This document shows, piece by piece, positions 1 to 9,859 of a stretch of 64,000 nt of DNA. The stretch covers positions 1 to 64,000 of the forward strand of contig NZ_RKLR01000002.1 of assembly GCF_019599465.1 (NCBI RefSeq), in the 5' to 3' direction. Below the pieces are notes generated by a model. It did no database searches and was not told the DNA's origin. It worked only from the letters and a program-made list of their open reading frames with translations. This DNA comes from Haloarcula rubra. Its GTDB lineage: Archaea > Halobacteriota > Halobacteria > Halobacteriales > Haloarculaceae. Position 1 is the first letter of the stretch. Each line of letters starts with the position of its first letter. Both the position numbers and the translations under genes were made by a program.

Positions 1-235
1 GTATCGCGTTCACTCGCGGTTACTGACGACATCACGTTGCGTTTTCTTTTCCTCCCGATACTGAGATGTTTCAGTTCTCGGGGTTCCTCATTGCGCGAAG
101 CAATTGCTGAGGAGATTCTCATTCGGACATCCTAGGTTCTTCGCCTCCGTGCGGCTCCCCTAGGCTTTTCGCAGCTTGGCACGTCCTTCTTCAGCTCTCG
201 AGCCGAGCTATCCACCAGCTGGCATAGTAGCCAAC
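1..235 (-). rRNA. 23S ribosomal RNA, 5' end only (partial)
   Basis: The minus strand read from about 235 towards 1 begins GTTGGCTACTATGCCAGCTG and continues with a sequence that I recognise as the conserved 5' part of haloarchaeal 23S rRNA, including the stretch that leads into domain I. It lies downstream of 16S and tRNA-Ala on the same strand, in the usual haloarchaeal order. The gene runs off the window at base 1, so the rest of 23S and any 5S are not visible. The exact 5' end is approximate, within about 5 bases. Confidence 0.93.
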
Positions 236-408
236 GTCGTTGTGACTCGTTACACTGAACGAGTCCAGTGGACGCCTGGATCGCACGTACACACGGTTTC
301 ATCCTCGCCCCCAAGGTGGTAGATGGTGGGCGAATCGACCCTTCCTATCCTCGGTTTTACCCGGAATAGTGCACCGGTCTTCGTACCATAACCCATCGCC
401 GTCCCACA

Positions 409-414
409 CTTAAG
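409..414 (-). promoter_or_regulatory. candidate internal spacer promoter (CTTAAG box) before 23S
   Basis: Between tRNA-Ala and 23S the minus strand carries CCCCTTAAGTGTGGGAC, which shares the TTAAGTG core with the three boxes upstream of 16S. An internal promoter in the 16S-23S spacer is known for Halobacterium rRNA operons. A start about 25 bases downstream would precede the 23S 5' end by roughly 150 bases. Assignment is by similarity of motif and position. Confidence 0.55.
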
Positions 415-442
415 GGGCACGGTTCGGGGCTGGCACGTGACA

Positions 443-514
443 TGGACCCACTGGGATTTGAACCCAGGGCCTCCGCCTTGCAAAGGCGGCGCTCTGCCGC
501 TGAGCTATGGGCCC
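443..514 (-). tRNA. tRNA-Ala (anticodon TGC)
   Basis: The minus strand gives a 72-base cloverleaf beginning GGGCCCATAGC and ending TGGGTCCA. The 7-bp acceptor stem includes one G-U pair. The anticodon loop read in the RNA direction has TGC in the centre, the T-loop contains GTTCAAAT, and CCA is not encoded. The gene sits in the 16S-23S spacer, where haloarchaea usually carry tRNA-Ala. Confidence 0.97.
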
Positions 515-528
515 GACAGATCCGCAGG

Positions 529-580
529 TGTTAGCCCTGATAGTTCATAGGTGCCCGGTCGACGAGTGTTCTCGAACACC
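529..580 (-). other. 16S rRNA processing stem, 3' side
   Basis: Bases 529-546 are a perfect reverse complement of 2190-2207 on the other side of the 16S gene. The following bases to 580 remain largely complementary to 2156-2189, sharing CCCGGTCGA and CTCGAACACC segments with interruptions. In archaea such flanking stems hold a bulge-helix-bulge cut by the splicing endonuclease to release pre-16S. I infer that role; the two bulges were not fixed base by base. Confidence 0.85.
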
Positions 581-617
581 GTAGGTGGGTTGGGGCAGCG
601 CCCCAATCCCGATCAGT

Positions 618-2088
<1,471 letters not shown>

Positions 2089-2155
2089 GTATCCCGGCGC
2101 GAGGCCGGGAGGGTTAGGCGGGATCACACCCGTAAGGGTGTGGTCGCTATCGAAG

Positions 2156-2207
2156 GGTGTTCGAGGACACCCATCGACCGGGTGTCACCGAACTATCAGG
2201 GCTAACA
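2156..2207 (-). other. 16S rRNA processing stem, 5' side
   Basis: This is the partner of 529-580. Bases 2190-2207 pair perfectly over 18 bases with 529-546, and 2156-2189 pair in blocks with 547-580. Together they would close a long helix around pre-16S. The enzyme expected to cut it, EndA, is encoded in this window at 11729-12724. Confidence 0.85.
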
Positions 2208-2394
2208 TCAGATCCCATCTTGACGGCGGACCGCAGGGGTGGAATCCTCATTTCTCCGGACCTGTATGTTATCTCGAAGCCATCTTAAAGGCTTCGAGTT
2301 ACGATGGCGAGTGACCTCGCCGCGGTCCAGTTCGGCCGGGTTTCGTCGGCCCCGGCCAGGCCTCGTTCGCGTTCGTTCCGAACGCCGTCTATCA

Positions 2395-2400
2395 CTTAAG
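2395..2400 (-). promoter_or_regulatory. rRNA promoter box, proximal
   Basis: The minus strand reads TCCGACGCACTTAAGTGATA here. The arrangement, a CCGACG-like element followed by TTAAGTG, recurs at 2474-2479 and 2558-2563. Haloarchaeal rRNA operons are known to use tandem promoters of this kind. Confidence 0.75.
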
Positions 2401-2473
2401 TGCGTCGGAGTCCGGACGCGCCGAACCGCACGACGTGAGTTCGCACCGCCTCACATCCGAACCTGCTGTCGTA

Positions 2474-2479
2474 CTTAAG
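2474..2479 (-). promoter_or_regulatory. rRNA promoter box, middle
   Basis: The minus strand reads CGACTCCGTCACTTAAGTAC. It lies 79 bases upstream of the proximal box, and the core CACTTAAGT is identical to it. Confidence 0.72.
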
Positions 2480-2557
2480 TGACGGAGTCGGGAGTCGGCC
2501 TGACCGGGGCGCGTCGCCCCGTACCGAGTTCACATCGAAGTCGATGGGAGTACCACA

Positions 2558-2563
2558 CTTAAC
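2558..2563 (-). promoter_or_regulatory. rRNA promoter box, distal
   Basis: The minus strand reads GTCCGACGAGGTTAAGTGTG. It lies 84 bases upstream of the middle box. It keeps CCGACG and TTAAGTG but has GGTTAAG in place of ACTTAAG. The regular spacing of about 80 bases between the three boxes supports a tandem promoter array. Confidence 0.68.
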
Positions 2564-2740
2564 CTCGTCGGACCGGGAGCGCTACGTCAGGCGGTTACAC
2601 GAGTGAGAGAGGCACATACGTGGAAACTCGGAAGCGAGTGGTAGAACACCGGCGAGTGGCACGGAGCGCACCCGCAGACTCTGGAGAGAGTCGTGACTGG
2701 GGACGAATCGGTCACGAAAAATCCCGCGCTGGTCGACGAC

Positions 2741-3049
2741 TCAGATGTCGTCGAGGTGTTCGACACCCTGTTTCGAGACGTTCCCCTTGGTGATGTCGCC
2801 CGGCATCCAGTCGGGTTTGTCGTCGGGAGCCTCTTCGACCCACGCCCATGCCTCGTAGATATGGACCTTGTGAGTCCCTTTCTCCCGGAGTCGTATCTCC
2901 TGTCGGTTGGCGTCGTCTTCGCTATCGGCTGGGTCGAGCCGTCGGGCTGCCTTCAACGCAGCCTGTCGGGGAGTCCCGCCTGAGAAGACGCTCGATTCGT
3001 CACCATCCTCACGGAGCGCAAAGTTGCGCTTGTCACTGTCGCGTGCCAT
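2741..3049 (-). CDS. non-histone chromosomal protein MC1
   Basis: This 102-residue protein matches the MC1 family of DNA-bending chromosomal proteins from Methanosarcina and haloarchaea. Family hallmarks are RNFALRE near the N-terminus, TPRQAALKAARRLDP, IRLREKGTHKVHIYEAW and PDWMPGDITKGNVSKQGVEHL. MC1 binds DNA as a monomer and kinks it. The start is placed at the ATG at 3049, which gives MARDSD; a GTG three codons upstream is in frame but the ATG has a GGAG/GGTG-like site 5' of it and fits the TATA element at 3088-3097. Compared with methanogen MC1 it has an acidic insertion (DPADSEDDANRQE), as expected for a halophile. It is divergent from the AbrB-type gene and upstream of the rRNA promoters. 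Confidence 0.93.
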   Translation of the reverse strand: MARDSDKRNFALREDGDESSVFSGGTPRQAALKAARRLDPADSEDDANRQEIRLREKGTHKVHIYEAWAWVEEAPDDKPDWMPGDITKGNVSKQGVEHLDDI

Positions 3050-3087
3050 GGTTTTCACCGCTCCATGTCAATTCAGCACATGGCACA

Positions 3088-3097
3088 TTATAAATAT
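3088..3097 (-). promoter_or_regulatory. TATA element for the MC1 gene
   Basis: The minus strand reads GGTATATTTATAATGTGCC, which places transcription start around 3066, about 17 bases before the chosen ATG. A second AT-rich block, TTTATATAC near 3130, lies further upstream and could be an additional element. Confidence 0.6.
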
Positions 3098-3256
3098 ACC
3101 CCCCAATCCGGCTTCCGTCCCGGGGTATGTTTATATACTAGGAGAGGCTCCGACAGATATCGACCGGAATACACGTCGAAATCGGGCCGAAAAGCGGCCG
3201 TGACGGCGCGCGCGCACCCCGACCACCCGCCGTCTGCCGACCTGCGGCACGGTAGA

Positions 3257-3262
3257 CTTAAG
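3257..3262 (+). promoter_or_regulatory. CTTAAG-type promoter box for the AbrB-type gene
   Basis: The plus strand reads GTAGACTTAAGTGTATCCT, the same ACTTAAGTG core as the rRNA promoters, about 40 bases before the ATG at 3299. This would give a leader of roughly 15 bases. The hexamer is palindromic, so direction is taken from the gene. Confidence 0.55.
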
Positions 3263-3298
3263 TGTATCCTACGGCGATGCACGGAATAGGATAGCGCG

Positions 3299-3496
3299 AT
3301 GGTGCGAAAAAAGAAGCTCAGCCCGAGTGGCGCCAAGGACGAGGACGGCGAGTACCACAACGTACATATCAACATCCACGAAGACGAACTCGCCGTCGCC
3401 GGGATGGAGATCGGCGACGAAGTGTTCGTGCGGGTGCGGGACAACAAGATTATCATCCAGAAGGCCGACCCCGAAGAGGTCGAACACGATTTCTAA
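3299..3496 (+). CDS. AbrB/MazE/SpoVT-type small DNA-binding protein
   Basis: This 65-residue protein has the swapped-hairpin AbrB-like pattern: a central segment with HINIHEDELAVAGMEIGDEV followed by VRVRDNKIIIQKA, which is the typical 'G-x-GD-V-xV...I-I' end of the fold. The N-terminus is basic (MVRKKKLSP) and the C-terminus acidic. Such proteins act as dimeric transcription regulators or antitoxins. No toxin lies next to it, so a regulator is more likely. It may share growth-linked control with the rRNA operon through its CTTAAG promoter. The target is unknown. Confidence 0.75.
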   Translation: MVRKKKLSPSGAKDEDGEYHNVHINIHEDELAVAGMEIGDEVFVRVRDNKIIIQKADPEEVEHDF

Positions 3497-3547
3497 CGGC
3501 CCACCGTCGGTGCCACGGCGCCACCGAGAAGGGGTTCGAGAACGCTC

Positions 3548-4600
3548 ATGAGACTCTACGATATCGCGAAACCGGCACTGTTCTCACTGCCAGCAGAGAC
3601 AGCTAACAACGGCGTCCACACGCTCCTCGAAGCCGTACAGGGAACGCCACTCGCCGACGTGATGGCACGGCAGTACACCGTCTCGGACGAACGGTTGACG
3701 GTCGACGCCTTCGGCCAGACGTTCGACAATCCCGTCGGCGTCGCCGCGGGGTTCGACAAGAACGCGACCATCCCGTCGGTGCTCGCGTCACTGGGCTTCG
3801 GGTTCGTCGAGGTCGGCGGCGTCACCGCCGAACCACAGACCGGCAACGCCCGGCCGCGGATGTTCAGGCTCCGCGAGGACGAGGGCATCGTCAACCGCAT
3901 GGGGCTGAACAACGACGGCGCGGACGTCGTCGGCGAACGCCTCGCGTCGACAGACGCACCGGTCCCGGTGGGCGTCAACATCGCCAAGAGCGAGCACGTC
4001 GACACCGACGGCGCGCCGGCGGACTACCGATACACCTACGAACGGGTCGCCGAGGGTGGGGACTTCTTCGTCGTCAACGTCTCCTGTCCGAACTCACAGG
4101 GCTTCGAGGAACTGCAGAACCGAGACGCGATGACAGCCATCTTCTCCGAACTGCGAGACGCCGGTGCGTCACCGCTGCTCGTGAAGCTCTCGCCCGACCT
4201 CCCCGAACCGGCCGTCGAGGACACGCTCGACCTCGTGACGGAACTGGACCTCGACGGCGTCGTGGCGACCAACACCTCGACGGAGCGGCCGACCAGCCTC
4301 CGCTCGCCGAACGCCAGCGAGCAGGGCGGCCTCTCCGGCAAGCCCATCGAAGGACAGTCGACCCGGATGGTCCGCTTCGTCGCGGACCGTGTGGACGTGC
4401 CGGTGGTCGGCGTCGGCGGCGTCTCCAGCGCCGAGGGGGCCTACCGGAAGATTCGTGCCGGTGCCTCCCTCGTCCAGTTGTACACCGGCCTCGTCTACAA
4501 CGGCCCGTCGACCGCCCGAGACATCAACCGGGGCCTGCTCGAACTGTTAGAGGCGGACGGTTTCGACAGCGTCGAAGATGCCGTCGGTGCCGACTTGTAG
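3548..4600 (+). CDS. pyrD: dihydroorotate dehydrogenase (quinone), class 2
   Basis: PyrD oxidises dihydroorotate to orotate in pyrimidine synthesis, passing electrons through FMN to membrane quinone. The 350-residue length and the class 2 pattern support this: GVAAGFDKNATIPSVLASLGFGFVEVG-type N-terminal barrel start, PQTGNARPRMFRL, NRMGLNNDGAD, the VNVSCPNSQGF segment that carries the catalytic region, LVKLSPDLPEPA, GVVATNTS, GGLSGKPI and VVGVGGVSSAEGAYRKIRAGASLVQLYTGLVY for phosphate binding. The ATG at 3548 lies about 50 bases after the AbrB-type gene on the same strand, so read-through is possible. The RDD protein gene follows 35 bases downstream. Confidence 0.96.
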   Translation: MRLYDIAKPALFSLPAETANNGVHTLLEAVQGTPLADVMARQYTVSDERLTVDAFGQTFDNPVGVAAGFDKNATIPSVLASLGFGFVEVGGVTAEPQTGNARPRMFRLREDEGIVNRMGLNNDGADVVGERLASTDAPVPVGVNIAKSEHVDTDGAPADYRYTYERVAEGGDFFVVNVSCPNSQGFEELQNRDAMTAIFSELRDAGASPLLVKLSPDLPEPAVEDTLDLVTELDLDGVVATNTSTERPTSLRSPNASEQGGLSGKPIEGQSTRMVRFVADRVDVPVVGVGGVSSAEGAYRKIRAGASLVQLYTGLVYNGPSTARDINRGLLELLEADGFDSVEDAVGADL

Positions 4601-4635
4601 CGAACCCTGAAGTAGCGGGTCGGAGAAGACGGGGC

Positions 4636-5115
4636 ATGACGGACACCCCTCGCACGCTCCACATCGCCACCTGGGACGACCGGTTTCTGGCGTGGCTCGT
4701 CGACGTACTACTGGTCGGTTCCGTCCTCACCAGCCTCGGTGAAGTCGCGGGCGTCTTCGCAGTCCTGACCGGCAGTCTCTCGCTGACGACGCCGTTCGCG
4801 GGGTTGAACGGACTCGCCCTCTTCCTGTACTGGACGGCACTCGAAGGGTATCAGGGACAGTCCGCCGGCAAGATGGTGCTGAACGTCGCGGTCACCGACG
4901 AACGCGGCGACCCAATCGACTACGGCACCGCCGCCATCGAGAGCTTCGGCAAGGCCTTCCTGCTGCCGCTCGACATCGTCATCGGCTGGCTCGCCTACGA
5001 GAAGGAGGGACTGCGTCTGTTCAACAGGCTCTCTTCGACCATCGTCGTCGAGACGGACGGAGACGCCGACGAACGGCCGAGCGACGTCGAGTACGTGTAC
5101 CCGAGCGACCGGTAA
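4636..5115 (+). CDS. RDD family membrane protein
   Basis: This 159-residue protein has the RDD pattern: DDRFLAWLVDVLLVGSVL at residues 13-30 opens the first membrane segment with its conserved Arg and Asp. GYQGQSAGKMVLNVAV follows the second, and a third hydrophobic stretch covers FGKAFLLPLDIVIGWLAY. The C-terminus is hydrophilic and acidic. The family is widespread, of poorly defined function, sometimes linked to Na+/H+ transport or salt stress. It lies just behind pyrD and ends 25 bases before the convergent pheT end. Confidence 0.85.
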   Translation: MTDTPRTLHIATWDDRFLAWLVDVLLVGSVLTSLGEVAGVFAVLTGSLSLTTPFAGLNGLALFLYWTALEGYQGQSAGKMVLNVAVTDERGDPIDYGTAAIESFGKAFLLPLDIVIGWLAYEKEGLRLFNRLSSTIVVETDGDADERPSDVEYVYPSDR

Positions 5116-5139
5116 GAGAAGCGACAACCGGTTAGCGGC

Positions 5140-6873
5140 CTACTCGAGCGCGTCCAGTCGGAACTCGAAGGCCGCCACGGGGAGTTCGAGGTCGTGTTCG
5201 ACGAGCACACTCGGGTGAATCTCGCCGACGACACCGACCGATTCGCCGTCCAGTACCACCTCGGCCGCCCGGCCGTCGATGAACGAGGGGTGCGTCGTCG
5301 CCGGCGTCCGGAGGTCCTCGTCGAACGCTTCGGCGATGGCTTGCAGGCGGGCCTTCGCGTCCTCGTAGGAGGCGTCGGTCCGGGCGAGGGCGCCGGCCAC
5401 GGTGCGGTGTTCGGCGGCGCCCGTGTTCTCGGTGTCGTCCAGCCACGCTGCGAGACCGATTTCCGCGAGGTCCTGCGGGTAGCGCCGGTGGGTGTTGTTC
5501 TCCAGCACCATCATGAGCGACGGGAGTGCCCACGTGCGGAGGATGGTGTAGTCCTCGCTGTAGGGCTCTTGGATGGTGACCGGTTCGGCCGCGCCCACGC
5601 AGTCGTCGTCGGGAGCCACGTTCATTCGGTCGAAGTTCTCCGCCTCGTTGGTCATGTGGAAGTTCAGCAGGTCCTCGAAGCCGAGGCCGACGAGGGTGTC
5701 GCGGGCGGCGTCCTCCAGCCGGGACCGCTCGTGGCGGCCGCCGACCGTCGAGACGTCCGGGTAGGTCGGTTCGAGGCTGTTGAACCCGAGCGCCCGCCCG
5801 ATGTCGTCGACGACGTCCAGCGGGTGGATGACGTCGACGCGGTAGGGCGGAATCTCGACCTCGAACGAGACGCCGTCCTCGCTCCGCGTCTCGGTGGCGT
5901 CGAGGCCGGCACGCTCGGCGTAGTCGACGACGTCGCGCGGGTCGAGGTCGACGCCGAGGATGGACTCGATGCGGTCGAGCGTGACCGTCTTCGTCCGCAC
6001 CTCGAAGTCCGGGCGCTCCAGCGTCCGGCCGGCGTACTCGCCGGGCGCGTCGTCGGCGTACTGGACCTCGACGCGTTCGACTTTGCCACCACGGGCTTCC
6101 AGCGCGTAGCAGACGATGTTGCACATCCGGTCGATGGTCCACTGGTCGGTCCCGGTCATCTCGATGAAGAGGTCCCGGGAGTCCTCGGAGACCTCGGTCC
6201 GGCGGCCGTTGATGACCGGCGGGAACGAGAACAGGCCGATGGCGTCGTAGATGGCCGGCACGCGGTCGAAGTCGGCCACGAGGTCACCGTAGGTCTGACC
6301 GGTCTCGTGCTCCGCCATCACCTCGTTGGGCGTCATCTCCCGGTCGGCGTCCAGCGGCACGAACGTCGCCTCGTCGGGGTCGGCGCTCGTGTAGGTGATG
6401 GACTTGCCGGTGCCGTCCGAGGCGGCCTCGCCTTTCAGCATCGTCAGGTCGTGGACGCCGATGGCGCCCTTCGCGCGCTTGCGGCCCATCGTGGCGTGGA
6501 GTTTCTCCTGTACTTGAATCAGGGACTCCAGCGCGTCCTCGCTCATGTCGAGGCCGCGGACGACGGCGCCGGTGACGTAGGGGCGCTCCTCGGGTTGGTC
6601 CTCGACTTCGATGGTCCACTCGGCGCTGTTCGTCGTCGGGACGTAGACGCCACGGTCGTCGCCGTAGTGGTAGCGCAGCGACCGGGCGACGCCCTCGACG
6701 GAGAGGCGGTCGAGGCGGTCGGGCGCGAACTCCAGTTGGAACTCGTCGTCCTCGGTCCAGCCTTCGAACTCCAGTCCGAGGTCGAACAGGTCGGACTTGA
6801 GTTCCTCGTCGTCCTTCTCGTCGTGGCCGGTGAGATGGCGCAGTTCGTCGGGGTCGACGTCGACGACGGGCAT
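5140..6873 (-). CDS. pheT: phenylalanyl-tRNA synthetase beta subunit
   Basis: This 577-residue protein is the archaeal-type beta subunit of the class II (alpha-beta)2 synthetase. It begins MPVVDVDPDELRHLTG and contains GRKRAKGAIGVHDLTMLKG, typical of the archaeal/eukaryal B3/4 editing region. Later it has a B5 domain (around residues 275-345, KTVTLDRIESILGVDLDPRD) and a catalytic-like C-terminal module. It lacks the long bacterial N- and C-terminal domains, as usual in archaea. Its ATG overlaps the pheS stop by one base (TAATG), so the two are translationally coupled in one transcript. Confidence 0.97.
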   Translation of the reverse strand: MPVVDVDPDELRHLTGHDEKDDEELKSDLFDLGLEFEGWTEDDEFQLEFAPDRLDRLSVEGVARSLRYHYGDDRGVYVPTTNSAEWTIEVEDQPEERPYVTGAVVRGLDMSEDALESLIQVQEKLHATMGRKRAKGAIGVHDLTMLKGEAASDGTGKSITYTSADPDEATFVPLDADREMTPNEVMAEHETGQTYGDLVADFDRVPAIYDAIGLFSFPPVINGRRTEVSEDSRDLFIEMTGTDQWTIDRMCNIVCYALEARGGKVERVEVQYADDAPGEYAGRTLERPDFEVRTKTVTLDRIESILGVDLDPRDVVDYAERAGLDATETRSEDGVSFEVEIPPYRVDVIHPLDVVDDIGRALGFNSLEPTYPDVSTVGGRHERSRLEDAARDTLVGLGFEDLLNFHMTNEAENFDRMNVAPDDDCVGAAEPVTIQEPYSEDYTILRTWALPSLMMVLENNTHRRYPQDLAEIGLAAWLDDTENTGAAEHRTVAGALARTDASYEDAKARLQAIAEAFDEDLRTPATTHPSFIDGRAAEVVLDGESVGVVGEIHPSVLVEHDLELPVAAFEFRLDALE

Positions 6874-8384
6874 TACCGCATCACCTCCGTCTCCCGCAGC
6901 AGTTCCAGGTCACAGAGCGTCCCGTGCACGTCGCGGATGTCCTCGAAGCCGTACATGAGCATGAGTAGTCGTTCGAGCGAGAGCCCCCACGCCATCACGT
7001 CGCAGTCGACGCCCAGCGGGGAGAGTACCTCGTCGCGGAAGATGCCCGAGTTGCCGACCTCGACGACGTCGCCGGTCTCGGGGTGGGTGCCGAACAGTTC
7101 GAAGCTCGGTTCGGTGTAGGGGTTGTAGTGCGGCTTGAACTCCAGGTCGGTGATGCCGAACTGCTCGTAGAACTCCGTGAACGTCCCCATCAGGTCCCGC
7201 ACGGAGAGGTCCTCCGCCATCACCCAGCCCTCTATCTGGAAGAACTCCAGCAGGTGGGTCGGGTCCAGCGTGTCGTTGCGGTACACCTTCTCGACGCTGA
7301 AGAACCGTTCGGGGGGTTCCAGTTCGCCGATTTCGTGGCCCGAGAGGTAGCGCATCGACAGCGAGGTGGTGTGGCCGCGGAGGTCCAGACCGCGGGCGAC
7401 CTCCTCCTCCCACGGCGAGTGGTACCCCTCGCCGTCGGGGCCGACGCCGTTCTTGTGGGCCGAGCGAACCCGTTCGACGAGGTCCTCGGGCAGGTGCGCG
7501 ATTTCGTCCGGTCGCTCCAGCGCGAACTGGTCCCAGTGGGTTCTGGCGGGGTGGTCCTGTGGCATGAACAGGCAGTCGTTGATCCAGAACTGGGCGTCGA
7601 CGTGGGGACCCTCCATCTCCCGAAAGCCCATACCGACCAACGTGTCCTTCACGCGGTTAGCGGTCTGTCGGAGGATGTGTTCCTTGCCGTGGGGAACGTC
7701 CTCGGCGTCCGCTTCGACGTTGTACTCGGTGAACTCGACGTCTTTCCACTCGCCGCTGGTGAGCAGTTCCGGCGTGAGTTGGTCGACCGTCTCGGCGGCC
7801 TCGACGCCCTCCATCAGCGCGGTGACGCCGTCGTCGGTGAGGCGGACCGAGCGGACAGTCTGCTCGCTGATTTCCAGTAGGCCACGGCGTTCCAGTTGGT
7901 CGAGCGCGTCGGCGTCGGCGTCCTCGGCGCGGCCGTCGGCGACGGCTTCCAGCGCGTGCATCTCCGGGTCTCGTCCGGGTGCGGCGTCGGGATCGGCGGT
8001 TATCTCGCCGCTGTCTATCCGGCCGTACCCCTTCCGGGCGAAGTTCGAGAGCGCGATGTCGACGGCACCGCCCTCCAGTCCGGACGCGCCGATGACCTGC
8101 CCCATCTGCACCGATTCCTCGTCGGCGCCGGCGTCTATGGCGGCCTCGTAGAGGTCCTGTTCGGGGAGGCTCTCGCGGACGTAGCGCTCGCCCTCCTCGG
8201 TCAGGTCGTAGTGTTCGAGGGTCGCCTCGGTGACGGTCACCAGACCGTCGGCCTCCAGTTCGAAGGCGGCCCGCGTCGCCGCCTCGGGTACGAGGTCGGC
8301 CTCCTCGGCCACCCCGTCGATTCGTCTGTCCTCCTGTGCGTCGGCGGCCTGCAGGACGGCCACCTGTGCCTGTGGTCGTTTCAT
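6873..8384 (-). CDS. pheS: phenylalanyl-tRNA synthetase alpha subunit
   Basis: The 503-residue alpha subunit carries the class II catalytic core. Its N-terminal half is a set of winged-helix-like segments typical of archaeal PheS. The C-terminal half has motif 2 (FFSVEKVYRNDTLDPTHLLE) and motif 3 around AWGLSLERLLML. VEVGNSGIFRDEVL lies between them. It is the first gene of the pheS-pheT pair. The minus strand upstream has CGCTATTTCCCG near 8410, giving a start close to the ATG, so the message is probably nearly leaderless. Confidence 0.97.
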   Translation of the reverse strand: MKRPQAQVAVLQAADAQEDRRIDGVAEEADLVPEAATRAAFELEADGLVTVTEATLEHYDLTEEGERYVRESLPEQDLYEAAIDAGADEESVQMGQVIGASGLEGGAVDIALSNFARKGYGRIDSGEITADPDAAPGRDPEMHALEAVADGRAEDADADALDQLERRGLLEISEQTVRSVRLTDDGVTALMEGVEAAETVDQLTPELLTSGEWKDVEFTEYNVEADAEDVPHGKEHILRQTANRVKDTLVGMGFREMEGPHVDAQFWINDCLFMPQDHPARTHWDQFALERPDEIAHLPEDLVERVRSAHKNGVGPDGEGYHSPWEEEVARGLDLRGHTTSLSMRYLSGHEIGELEPPERFFSVEKVYRNDTLDPTHLLEFFQIEGWVMAEDLSVRDLMGTFTEFYEQFGITDLEFKPHYNPYTEPSFELFGTHPETGDVVEVGNSGIFRDEVLSPLGVDCDVMAWGLSLERLLMLMYGFEDIRDVHGTLCDLELLRETEVMR

Positions 8385-8626
8385 ACGGGTGTCTCGGTCG
8401 TTGTCGGGAAATAGCGCGGGTCGCTCAGTTAACGGTTCTCACTTCCCGCCAGCGGTTTCGTCGGGTCGCCGCCTCTCGGCGCCGCCCGAGTCCACTACCG
8501 GCCGGAAGCGAAGAAGAAACCGAACCCCGGACGGCGAACTGGCTGTCGAGCGGCGCCGGCACGGTGGGATTCGGGTGCCATACCGATTCCGTGGGAACGC
8601 GCCAGTAAAAACGTTGTCCCGCCGGC
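8385..8626. other. intergenic region between pheS start and propeller-protein end
   Basis: About 240 bases without a supportable gene. It holds the pheS promoter (TATTTC near 8410, minus strand). Downstream of the propeller-protein stop it has a short T-run on the minus strand at 8607-8611, a likely terminator. The rest is GC-rich without clear structure. Confidence 0.55.
8607..8611 (-). terminator. U-run terminator of the propeller protein gene
   Basis: On the minus strand, 16-20 bases after the stop at 8627, the sequence reads CAACGTTTTTACTGG. Runs of T are the common archaeal termination signal. There is no strong hairpin. Confidence 0.45.
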
Positions 8627-9859
8627 TCACACCGGGAACAGGAAGAACCCGCGGAACTCGAAGTCGGCGCCCTCGTCCTCTCGGAGGATGGCGCGTGGTC
8701 CCTGTCCGGTACGAGCGACGGCGAGTTCGGCGAAGTCGTCGCCGTCCATGTCGCCGAGGGCCGCGTCGATAGCGTACCCGTCCGCGTTCCAGTCGTCGCC
8801 GTCGGTGAACAGCAACTCGAACTCCGCGTCCTCGTCCTCGTGGACGAAGTAGCGGGCGTTCGACTCGGCCCGTCGGGTGACCACGAGTTCGTCGTAGCCG
8901 TCGTCGTCCACGTCGCCGAAGTCGATGCCGGTGGCGTAGGCGTTCCGGCCCCAGTTGCGGCCCGCCGCGAGGACCCGTTCGAAGTCGACCTCGGCGTCCT
9001 CGAAGACGAAGAAGCGGGCGTTGGACCTCGCTCGCCGGGTGACGCCCAGTTCCTCGAAGCCGTCGTCGTCCACGTCGCCGAACGCGAGGTCGGTCGGGTA
9101 GGCGTCCGACCCCCACTCGCGGCCGCCGCGGAACAGCACGTCGAAGTCCTCGTCGGCGTCGTCGTGGACGAAGAAGCGGGCGTTCCCGCCGGCCCGCCGA
9201 CCGACTGCGAGTTCGTCGACCCCGTCGTCGTCCACGTCCCCGGCCGCCAGCGCCGAGGTGGCGATGCCCCGGCCCCAGTTGCGGCCGCCGCGGAGCAGTA
9301 CGTCCTCGTCCTCGACGTCGACGACGAAGAAGCGGGCGTTGGTTCTGGCCGAGCGTCCCACGGCGAGTTCGTCCACGCCGTCGTCGTCGAAGTCACCGGC
9401 CGCCAGCGCCGTCGTGTCGGCGTCGCGCCCCCAGTTTCGACCCGCCGCGAGGAGTCGGTCGAAGTCCTCGTCGGCGTCGTCGTAGACGAAGAAGCGAGCG
9501 TTGCCGCCGGCCCGCCGACCGACCGCGAGTTCGTCGGCCCCGTCGTCGTCGTAATCGCCGAAGGCCAGCGCCGTCGCGAAGGCGCCGTCGCCCCACTCGT
9601 CGCTGCCGGAGAACAGCACCTCGAACTCCGCGTCCTCGTCGTCGAGGACCCAGAACCGCGGCCCGTCGTCGGTCCGGAGGGCGACGGCGACCTCGTCGCG
9701 CCCGTCGTCGTCGGCGTCGCCCCACGCGACGGCCGTCGGTCCGTCCGGGAGGTCGTCGAGTGGGAGCGGGATGGCCGCTGCCTCGGACGCGACACCGCTG
9801 GCGAGGGCGGTACCACCGAGCGTCGCACCGGTGTACTGGAGGTAGTCCCGTCGGTGCAT
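8627..9859 (-). CDS. secreted FG-GAP/VCBS-like propeller protein with seven repeats
   Basis: The N-terminus MHRRDYLQYTGATLGGTALASG looks like a Tat signal (RRDYLQ before a hydrophobic run), so export in folded form is likely. The remainder is seven repeats of about 45-50 residues. Each starts GD-x-DDDG-x-(D/E)EL, a DxDxDG calcium-binding loop, followed by R(A/R)x(G/S)NARFFV and a DEDxxF...GG(R/S)xWG segment. Seven units fit a closed seven-bladed beta-propeller. The ATG at 9859 is preferred over a codon at 9868 because a TATA-like TTTTACTG lies at about 9890. I cannot name a ligand. The gene stands alone between pheS and trpS. Confidence 0.8.
   Translation of the reverse strand: MHRRDYLQYTGATLGGTALASGVASEAAAIPLPLDDLPDGPTAVAWGDADDDGRDEVAVALRTDDGPRFWVLDDEDAEFEVLFSGSDEWGDGAFATALAFGDYDDDGADELAVGRRAGGNARFFVYDDADEDFDRLLAAGRNWGRDADTTALAAGDFDDDGVDELAVGRSARTNARFFVVDVEDEDVLLRGGRNWGRGIATSALAAGDVDDDGVDELAVGRRAGGNARFFVHDDADEDFDVLFRGGREWGSDAYPTDLAFGDVDDDGFEELGVTRRARSNARFFVFEDAEVDFERVLAAGRNWGRNAYATGIDFGDVDDDGYDELVVTRRAESNARYFVHEDEDAEFELLFTDGDDWNADGYAIDAALGDMDGDDFAELAVARTGQGPRAILREDEGADFEFRGFFLFPV

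Noticed and set aside
250-483. 77-codon frame on the minus strand
   Set aside because: Covers the rRNA spacer and part of tRNA-Ala; non-coding.
5194-7119. 641-codon open frame on the plus strand
   Set aside because: Antisense shadow of pheT in a GC-rich genome; no family features, Val/Asp/Gly/Arg-rich composition.
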